In this document: one piece after another, positions 39,901 to 44,488 of the stretch
Layout of the letters: each line of letters begins with the position of its first letter
Position numbering within the stretch: the stretch's first letter is position 1
Source of the DNA: a virus
IMG/VR virus record: IMGVR_UViG_3300035698_008371
Location: 1-44,488 of that record
Strand: one strand, 5' to 3'
DNA length: 44,488 nucleotides
The notes under the pieces: generated by a model
The model's input: only the letters and a program-made list of their open reading frames with translations
Told to the model about the DNA's origin: nothing
Database searches by the model: none
Made by a program: the position numbers and the translations under genes

Positions 39901-40260
39901 GTTTAGCGCTGCTAAATCGATACCTGCACGAACTACATATGCCCGGTTAGCTGCACCCAAATACGAATAGGCAGTTTGTAGACCGTATTCGTTTTGTTCG
40001 CTACCGTGTATTGGGTTGTTATTGGAATCTGTATAGAAGGTCGGATCACCAAACGTTTCAGCAAGCTCTCTCTGAGAGCCAATAAGGTAAACTTTTCCTG
40101 CATTGGAAGCTAATGTTCCTGGTGCTATTCCTGTTCTTCCTGGATTGGCCTTGTTTTGTTTTGTTGCTACAAATATGATTGGAGTTGTACCGGGTTCAGA
40201 AGGAGTATAAAAACTCTCGTTTACAACTGTAACCTGTACGCCGGGGGACACTAATGCCAT
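36967..40260 (-). CDS. 18: tail sheath protein gp18, enlarged
   Basis: 1097 aa, against 659 in T4. N-terminus ALVSPGVQVTVVNESFYT and QRELAETFGDPTFY are standard; the C-terminal core (VNVARLVIYLRSQLRQLAKPYIFEPND, then VEPVKAIEFIYIPLRL) supplies the contractile lattice contacts. Between about residues 120 and 700 it carries extra domains with recurrent (G/D)-x-(I/L/Y)-W-(I/Y/F) plus (Y/D)G-x-x-W units (GAYWFDTND, GSIWIKTTAP, DALWYSSIVD, DIWISTADI). Forms the contractile outer tail. AGGAG precedes ATG 40260. Confidence 0.93.
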   Translation of the reverse strand: MALVSPGVQVTVVNESFYTPSEPGTTPIIFVATKQNKANPGRTGIAPGTLASNAGKVYLIGSQRELAETFGDPTFYTDSNNNPIHGSEQNEYGLQTAYSYLGAANRAYVVRAGIDLAALNASATPTAGLPVDGAYWFDTNDTKYGIFEWNAAPPTTASGQSFSNRVPSVITDTSKVVNFSGSDYTPLGSVGSIGDYTVVAVTTTNRMWYKSAGYGVDHVATRGSWVEVGGPAWKASHPVVSGTGTSAISIGTNITFTLSDSTSYTVTTSGTTIASLVNDINSTVALAAAGVFAYLRNSRLAIYSNGTSGDSVEISGDGALLGLVGITLGIYRTPKVQISSHTIVPQYKTTDTASRPSGSIWIKTTAPNLGANWNIKKYDQNVAAWTSLVAPIYATNHAAIHGIDSTGGGANIAAGALFIQSNFAEGSNDLGTFKILRKNASGPTTIVSNKISSSSIPSGTYSINIRESISGQASLSTSLPVTFTATGAVLDAEIIATAINSAGLINVSATVDSQNRVIISHALGGDIRFDDASNILDNLFIVFDASNPISTTNFYTAPVGDTVNEYVASLWKVLAYTASNFAPTTIPAQDALWYSSIVDEIDIMYHNGNTWVGYKNSTAYPLTDANGPIVAAREPTANSTNSLLVAGDIWISTADIENYPTIYRRSTDDKWVLLDKTDQTTENGVLFADARYNTAGANSAIAGDIPDMLNSDYLDTDAPDPALYPRGMILFNTRRSGFNVKRFERNWIDVNAENIRFNNESQENYYVNRWVTESSNNQDGSGSFGRIAQRKVVVQSLQAMVNSNEDIRDDETRIFNLIATPGYPELINEMITLNYDRGLTAFIVGDSPPRLPPNTTSISDWASNVNLAVEDNDVGLVSRDEYLGIYYPSGFTSDNAGNNIVVPASHMVLRTIALNDQVAYPWFAPAGTRRGGVTNASASGYINNEGEFISTALNESQRNTLYQNNVNPVTFISGSGLVVFGQKTRARDASALDRVNVARLVIYLRSQLRQLAKPYIFEPNDKITRDEIKQQVETLMIELIGLRGIYDYLVVCDETNNTPSRIDRNELYVDIAVEPVKAIEFIYIPLRLKNTGEIAGL

Positions 40261-40294
40261 TTTATATTCTCCTCGTGAATAAACTATTACTATG

Positions 40295-40302
40295 TTATTT
40301 AG
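40295..40302 (-). promoter_or_regulatory. weak late-type box for gp18
   Basis: CTAAATAA-type sequence (GCTAAATAAC) about 35 bases before the ATG. One base off the GATAAATA form. Confidence 0.4.
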
Positions 40303-40334
40303 CTTATCATAGAAAAATATAGCGGTTTTAGTAG

Positions 40335-40835
40335 TTATCTATGTATATTACTCATTAATTGGGTAATATTAAACTCTAAATCAGCAAGTGTGCTATTATT
40401 ATCAATAGTGAAATCTGCCATCCATTGCTCAAGGCTCATTGAACTAATGTCTTCTAAGGGAAGATGTTCACTACGATCCACCCAGAATGCATAATCAAAT
40501 ACTTTGGTATTTTTCATAGCGTGGAACTCTTTTTTATTTCTTAATCCGCAATAGATATCATGTTCTCGAAATATCTCTCTGCCTAGGCGGGCAGCATCAG
40601 GAACATTATAATTGCAGATAGCATCATACCATTCTGCTCTGTGATTATGGCGGTGTTCATAGCAATCTTTTTCATTAGTATATCCATATTTCACCTTTAA
40701 ATTATCGTAAATAAAACGTTTATTGCAAAATTGACTACTGCTTTCAAAGCTGTAGTCGTATTTGTCTTTTAAAATTTCGCACACGGTATCTTTGCCATGG
40801 CGTCCGTGACCAATAATTAATATTTTTTTCTTCAT
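40335..40835 (-). CDS. P-loop kinase, dNMP-kinase-like (gp1-like)
   Basis: 166 aa. Walker A GHGRHGKDT (9-17) at the end of the first strand; ESSSQFCNKRFIYDNL resembles the nucleotide-monophosphate lid entry, and AAFWVDR-like (YAFWVDRSEH) the Asp-Arg strand. The layout is that of dNMP/adenylate kinases such as T4 gp1, although short. Probably phosphorylates deoxynucleotides for phage DNA synthesis. Its promoter is a perfect sigma70 consensus, unlike its late neighbours. Confidence 0.65.
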   Translation of the reverse strand: MKKKILIIGHGRHGKDTVCEILKDKYDYSFESSSQFCNKRFIYDNLKVKYGYTNEKDCYEHRHNHRAEWYDAICNYNVPDAARLGREIFREHDIYCGLRNKKEFHAMKNTKVFDYAFWVDRSEHLPLEDISSMSLEQWMADFTIDNNSTLADLEFNITQLMSNIHR

Positions 40836-40840
40836 ATCTT

Positions 40841-40869
40841 ATTATATCTTATAATATATATAATGTCAA
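40841..40869 (-). promoter_or_regulatory. perfect consensus sigma70 promoter, leaderless
   Basis: TTGACA (40869-40864), exactly 17 bases, TATAAT (40846-40841), then AAGAT and ATG 40835. An early-type promoter within the late block. Confidence 0.85.
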
Positions 40870-40878
40870 GTAAAAATA

Positions 40879-41643
40879 TTATCCAATTACAAAATAATAT
40901 CCAGTCCCGCCGGCCATTGCTTGTGCTAATTCGTTTTCTAATTTTTCTATTTCTGCTTGTGCTTCGGCTTTTAACGCATCGCCGTTAAGCGAAGTTCCGC
41001 CTTGCGGTCCAGCAACTACACTAAACTTACTACGAGCTTCGCCTAACATATATTTACAGCTTGCAAGAGTGTAATCTCTTAGCCATTGCTTTGCCAGATA
41101 GTCAGTTAATAATTGGCTATCTGGACGATAGTTGTAACACCATAGTAATACTTCTTCACCAGCTCTGGGTCTTTGTAATATAGTAAGTTTCTTTGTTGCA
41201 GTATTCCATCGAAATTCTATAAAGCTACCAAACATTCTGCCAACTAATTCTTGCTTGCCAGCAAATAGTTCATATGTAGCAAGCCCGCCCATACCAGATC
41301 CGGCTAACAGGTATGTATTAGTATAAGCAAGATTAAACGGATCGAACAATGTTCCTCCATCGCCGCCACCGCTACGACTTCCTACGCTACGTCTAAAAAT
41401 TTGACGTACTTCGATAATCTCATGCGGTAATGTATAATCATTCTGATCTTCTACTAGCTTAAGAGAAATATAACTTTCTTCGACACTGCCGTCACTACGT
41501 TGTCGGTACTTTGCAAGTGCTCGTTCTAGTCCAGTTTCGTAATGTATAGGATCTAATTCTACGTCAATCATAGATCCGCCTAACATGGCGTTTACATAAT
41601 TAAATACTTGTTGTTTTTGTGTTACTAATTCATTATCGGCCAT
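40879..41643 (-). CDS. 13: neck protein, gp13-like
   Basis: 254 aa from ATG 41643 (GGAG seven bases upstream). Blocks ADNELVTQKQQVFNYVNAML, MIDVELDPIHYETGLERALAKYRQRSDGS, EVRQIFRR, LVGRMFGSFIEFRW and GEARSKFSVVAGPQGGTSLNGD are, from memory, those of the neck protein usually numbered gp13 in cyanophages and pelagiphages. Neck proteins close the head vertex and accept the tail. Numbering against T4 is less certain than the structural role. Confidence 0.65.
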   Translation of the reverse strand: MADNELVTQKQQVFNYVNAMLGGSMIDVELDPIHYETGLERALAKYRQRSDGSVEESYISLKLVEDQNDYTLPHEIIEVRQIFRRSVGSRSGGGDGGTLFDPFNLAYTNTYLLAGSGMGGLATYELFAGKQELVGRMFGSFIEFRWNTATKKLTILQRPRAGEEVLLWCYNYRPDSQLLTDYLAKQWLRDYTLASCKYMLGEARSKFSVVAGPQGGTSLNGDALKAEAQAEIEKLENELAQAMAGGTGYYFVIG

Positions 41644-41658
41644 GTTGTTCTCCAACTG

Positions 41659-41666
41659 TATTTATA
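41659..41666 (-). promoter_or_regulatory. consensus late promoter for gp13
   Basis: Exact TATAAATA on the minus strand, 15 bases before ATG 41643. Confidence 0.8.
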
Positions 41667-41667
41667 A

Positions 41668-41675
41668 CATAAATA
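41668..41675 (+). promoter_or_regulatory. late promoter for gp14, divergent
   Basis: CATAAATA on the plus strand, one base from the late box on the other strand. Start near 41681, before AGGAG 41687-41691. Confidence 0.7.
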
Positions 41676-41698
41676 CTATAACACATAGGAGAATCAAC

Positions 41699-42850
41699 AT
41701 TCCGAGACTGAGCCTATACCGTCCAAATAAGACTGCCGATTATGAGTTTATCGATAAAATGATCTATGGACAATTTTCCATAGGAGGCACTGATATATTA
41801 ATACACAAATATCTAGGACCAAAAAATACCAGTATTGAAAATGCCACAGCGGATCAACCGCATTACGACGTTGTTGCCGAAACTAATATACAAGACATGT
41901 TGTTTCTTGAAAATAGAGATCGAAAATACGATCCCGATATATATTGCATACGCGGAATATACAATGTAAGTGACAACGACTTCAATCTTAGTCAATTTGG
42001 TTTATTTTTAAGTAATGATACAATCTACATGACCATACACATTAATAGCAGTGTTAAGACCATTGGTAGAAAAATTATAAGCGGTGATGTGTTAGAATTG
42101 CCTCATCTCATAGACGAATATGCATTAAACGATTACTCCGCTGCACTAAAAAGGTTTTATGTAGTAGACGAAGTTACTAGAGCCGCGGAAGGATTTAGCC
42201 AAACATGGTTTCCTCATTTATATCGCATTAAACTAAAACAAATTGCTGACAGTCAAGAATATAACGATATACTCGACTTACCAAGCGGAGACGGAGAACA
42301 CAGCTTGCGAGATATGCTGAGTACATTTGAAAAAGATATGCAAATTAATAATGCAATAGTTGCACAAGCCGAAGTTGATGCTGGTAAAAGTGGATATAAT
42401 ACCAGCCATTTTTATACGTTGCAAGTCGATGCTACCGGCAAACCGGAACTTGTTACTACAGATATGAGTACACTAGACGCCAGCAGTGGAATTTTAGCTA
42501 ATAGAATAAGTAAAAGTCCAACACGGTCTGGCTATGATGGATATTTGTTAGGCGACGGCATTCCGCCTAACGGAGAGGCATTTGGAGTAGGAATTAGTTT
42601 TCCGCCGGATAATGCTGCAGGTGACTATTATCTGAGAATTGACTTTGTTCCTAATCGTTTGTTTAGATACGACGGAACTAGGTGGTTAAAGATAGAAGAT
42701 GCAGTACGTCATACTCTTAGCAACACCGATACTAGACAAACACAAAAAAGTACGTTTATTAATAATACTAAAACTGCTACCATCGGCGGCGATGTTGTAG
42801 AAGAGAGACAAAGTTTAAGCAAGGCTCTTAGACCGCGCGCTGACAACTAA
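41699..42850 (+). CDS. 14: neck protein gp14-like, apparent ATT start, 383 aa
   Basis: The conserved N-terminus (M)PRLSLYRPNKTADYEFIDKM begins at an ATT codon, 41699-41701, seven bases after AGGAG (41687-41691). The nearest in-frame ATG downstream would delete 20 conserved residues; an upstream ATG at 41642 lies before the late promoter and inside the gp13 start. Blocks GGTDILIHKYLGPKN, NIQDMLFLENRDRKYDPD, GIYNVSDNDFNLSQFGLFL and RAAEGFSQTWFPHLYRIK match aquatic-phage gp14. Near residue 325 a YYLRIDFVPNRLFRYDGTRW module is added. Head-tail connector component. Confidence 0.8.
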   Translation: MPRLSLYRPNKTADYEFIDKMIYGQFSIGGTDILIHKYLGPKNTSIENATADQPHYDVVAETNIQDMLFLENRDRKYDPDIYCIRGIYNVSDNDFNLSQFGLFLSNDTIYMTIHINSSVKTIGRKIISGDVLELPHLIDEYALNDYSAALKRFYVVDEVTRAAEGFSQTWFPHLYRIKLKQIADSQEYNDILDLPSGDGEHSLRDMLSTFEKDMQINNAIVAQAEVDAGKSGYNTSHFYTLQVDATGKPELVTTDMSTLDASSGILANRISKSPTRSGYDGYLLGDGIPPNGEAFGVGISFPPDNAAGDYYLRIDFVPNRLFRYDGTRWLKIEDAVRHTLSNTDTRQTQKSTFINNTKTATIGGDVVEERQSLSKALRPRADN

Positions 42851-42863
42851 TTAGGAAATAGAT

Positions 42864-44354
42864 ATGCAATGGACATACGACGGTCAGATAAGACGATATC
42901 TTACTCAAATTGTACGAATGATGAGTGGGTTTTCCTACAAAGACGGTGACGGAAGATTACGAAAGATTCCAGTTGCATACGGAGATTTAACTAGACAAGT
43001 TGCTAGTATTATTCGAGATAACTCAGAAAATAAACTTCCTAGTGTACCTCGAATGAGCGTATACCTTACTGGGCTTGAAATAGATCGTAGCAGGACCAGT
43101 GATAGTAGTTTTGTTAGCAAAGTAAATATTAGAGAACGAGCATACGATTCTAACGGAAACGAATACTTAAACACGCAGGGTAAAAACTATACAGTAGAAC
43201 GACTGATGCCGTCGCCGTATACTCTTACAGTTAATGTAGATATTTGGAGCTCTAATACCGATCAAAAATTACAAATATTAGAACAAATATTAACGTTGTT
43301 TAACCCAAGTTTAGAAATACAAACTTCTGATAACTATGTAGACTGGACTAGTTTAACTGTGGTTAATTTAGAAAGAACCGAAATAAGTAATAGAAGCATC
43401 CCGGTGGGCACAGAAAGCGAAATCGATGTTGCTACTTTGGCATTTAGCACTCCTATCTATATTTCGCCGCCGGCAAAAGTAAAGAGACTAGGCGTAATTA
43501 CAAGTATTATTACAAACATATTCAATGAAGCAAACGGCGATATTGACTTGGGGTTAACTGCTCCAATTATTAACGAATATGCAGATGACTTGCCATTAAT
43601 TAATAAAGATACTGTGATATGGAACGGTATTACTGCAAAAGGAACTATAGTTAATGCCGGCGGTATACAATCAGTAACTGGTATTACGGACACTAATTCA
43701 GAAAGAGTTGCATTAATAGAAACTTTTAAGCAATACGGAGTATATATTGAATCCAATATTGCAAAACTAATATATAGAAATACCATCGGCGGTACTAGTT
43801 GGAGAACACTAATTGAAGCGTATCCAGGAACCTACCAACCTATGATTAGTCAATTACGACTGCGTCGTAGCGATAGTAACAACTCAATTGTTGGTACAAT
43901 AGAATTAAATTCTACCGACGAAACTGAACTATTAGTTACATGGGATACCGATACGCTGCCAGCTAATAGTGTAATTGAAGGTCCTTCGAGAAATTCAAAT
44001 AGCTGGACTACACTGGATTATATTATTAATCCGCAAAGATGGAATCCTGTAGACTATAAGGTATCCGGATTACGTATACTGTTACTAGACGATGTCGGTG
44101 ACGAATCTAACATCGACGGACCCGATGCATGGAAAAGTACCTTAGGCATAGACTTTGTTGCCGACATAAATGATATTATCGAATGGGACGGCGTTAAATG
44201 GAATTTAATATTTGATGCAAGTGTTAGTACCGATGTTGTCTATACCAGTAATTTAAACACAGGTATACAATATAGATGGACAGGAACTATGTGGACTGTG
44301 TCCTATGAAGGCGAATATTCACAAGGCGCATGGATGTTGTATTTAGAAGCATAA
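42864..44354 (+). CDS. 15: tail completion/sheath stabiliser gp15-like, 496 aa
   Basis: Residues 1-210 match the aquatic-phage gp15 type: YDGQIRRYLTQIVRMMSGF, VPRMSVYLTGLEIDRSRT, YTVERLMPSPYTLTVNVDIW, QKLQILEQILTLFNPSLEIQTS and EIDVATLAFSTPIYISPPAKVKR. In T4 gp15 caps the tail and is 272 aa; the C-terminal half here is an added beta-rich region with IIEWDGVKWNLIF and YRWTGTMWTV modules. It starts 13 bases after gp14 and lies in the T4 order 14-15. Confidence 0.75.
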   Translation: MQWTYDGQIRRYLTQIVRMMSGFSYKDGDGRLRKIPVAYGDLTRQVASIIRDNSENKLPSVPRMSVYLTGLEIDRSRTSDSSFVSKVNIRERAYDSNGNEYLNTQGKNYTVERLMPSPYTLTVNVDIWSSNTDQKLQILEQILTLFNPSLEIQTSDNYVDWTSLTVVNLERTEISNRSIPVGTESEIDVATLAFSTPIYISPPAKVKRLGVITSIITNIFNEANGDIDLGLTAPIINEYADDLPLINKDTVIWNGITAKGTIVNAGGIQSVTGITDTNSERVALIETFKQYGVYIESNIAKLIYRNTIGGTSWRTLIEAYPGTYQPMISQLRLRRSDSNNSIVGTIELNSTDETELLVTWDTDTLPANSVIEGPSRNSNSWTTLDYIINPQRWNPVDYKVSGLRILLLDDVGDESNIDGPDAWKSTLGIDFVADINDIIEWDGVKWNLIFDASVSTDVVYTSNLNTGIQYRWTGTMWTVSYEGEYSQGAWMLYLEA

Positions 44355-44357
44355 GTA
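44350..44357 (+). promoter_or_regulatory. possible weak late-type box
   Basis: CATAAGTA, one base from CATAAATA, five bases before ATG 44363, at the same spacing as the other leaderless late starts. Confidence 0.25.
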
Positions 44358-44362
44358 TTTTT

Positions 44363-44488
44363 ATGAAGAAAATTATTTGCAGTGGAGCGTTGTTTTATGC
44401 GCTAGATACGAGTCGTTTATTATTGTTACATCGAACACAAAGCAAGCAAAGTAATGTGTGGGGAATAGTAGGCGGAACTAACGAAGGA
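44363..44488 (+). CDS. Nudix hydrolase, N-terminal part (cut by window end)
   Basis: First 42 residues: MKKIICSGALFYALDTSRLL, then HRTQSKQSNVWGIVGGTNEG. The SG(A)LFY start and W-G-x-VGG-x-x-EG block is the opening of a Nudix fold, just before the catalytic box, which is outside the window. Phage Nudix enzymes clean up nucleotides or decap RNA. No ribosome site. Confidence 0.75.
   Translation, partial: MKKIICSGALFYALDTSRLLLLHRTQSKQSNVWGIVGGTNEG

Noticed and set aside
41642-41698. ATG 41642 as start of gp14
   Set aside because: It precedes both the late promoter and the ribosome site, overlaps the start of gp13, and would add 19 residues before the conserved N-terminus.
7104-44488. Photosynthesis or carbon-metabolism host genes expected in a cyanophage
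   Set aside because: None present, so although many families resemble cyanophage ones, a cyanobacterial host is not supported.

Overview
The window is part of a T4-like tailed phage (myovirus) genome. The hallmark set is replication and recombination genes (gp41 helicase, gp61 primase, UvsW, UvsX, UvsY, gp32, a gp62-like clamp-loader subunit) plus virion and packaging genes (gp16/gp17 terminase, gp4, sheath gp18, tube gp19, neck gp13/gp14, gp15). Gene content, AT-rich coding and marker families (a DnaE-like mini-polymerase, a glycine-zipper/EF-hand-like protein, long sheath) resemble the aquatic T4-like phages of cyanobacteria, SAR11 and other proteobacteria more than enteric T4. There are no photosynthesis genes and no tRNAs. 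The host is not determinable; the many TTGACA/TATAAT promoters point to an ordinary sigma70 bacterium.

Layout. (1) 1-5994, plus strand, visibly more GC-rich: about 17 very small genes, nearly all with their own promoter at an exact 17-bp spacer. Two promoter cassettes recur: one with an 8-bp hairpin in the spacer, one with a long dyad centred on the -10 box. This looks like an early, host-takeover region. (2) 5995-6495: an AT-rich non-coding stretch with 59-bp repeats and an 8-bp tandem repeat, origin- or control-region-like. (3) 6496-6909: a late-type plus gene, then a converging terminator-like palindrome. (4) 7104-17653, minus: gp41, an overlooked 55-codon gene, gp61, a late protein, a mini-DnaE, a zinc-finger protein, gp62-like, a conserved protein, a homing endonuclease, uvsW and a 404-aa protein. 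(5) 17661-23804, minus: seven translationally coupled glycan-type genes (three sugar-transferase-like of GT-B type, three with DxD motifs, a nucleotidyltransferase-cupin) and an FkbM methyltransferase, lying between uvsY and uvsW. (6) 23791-26614, minus: uvsY, a small acidic protein, uvsX, gp32. (7) 26795-41643, minus: virion and packaging genes, interrupted by an antisense homing endonuclease between gp18 and gp19. (8) 41699-44488, plus: gp14, gp15 and a truncated Nudix gene.

Regulation. Sigma70-type promoters serve early and replication genes; T4-late-type boxes (NATAAATA) precede virion genes on both strands. Several promoters of both types lie so close to the ATG that the message should be leaderless.

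Most notable observations: gp14 seems to start at ATT; a 188-aa DnaE-derived protein keeps the polymerase aspartates; a 55-codon gene is wedged by TGATG/ATGA overlaps between primase and helicase; a homing-endonuclease insertion left a duplicated uvsW terminus; and the early promoter cassettes carry compensating changes in a dyad. Family assignments were made by reading the proteins, without any search.
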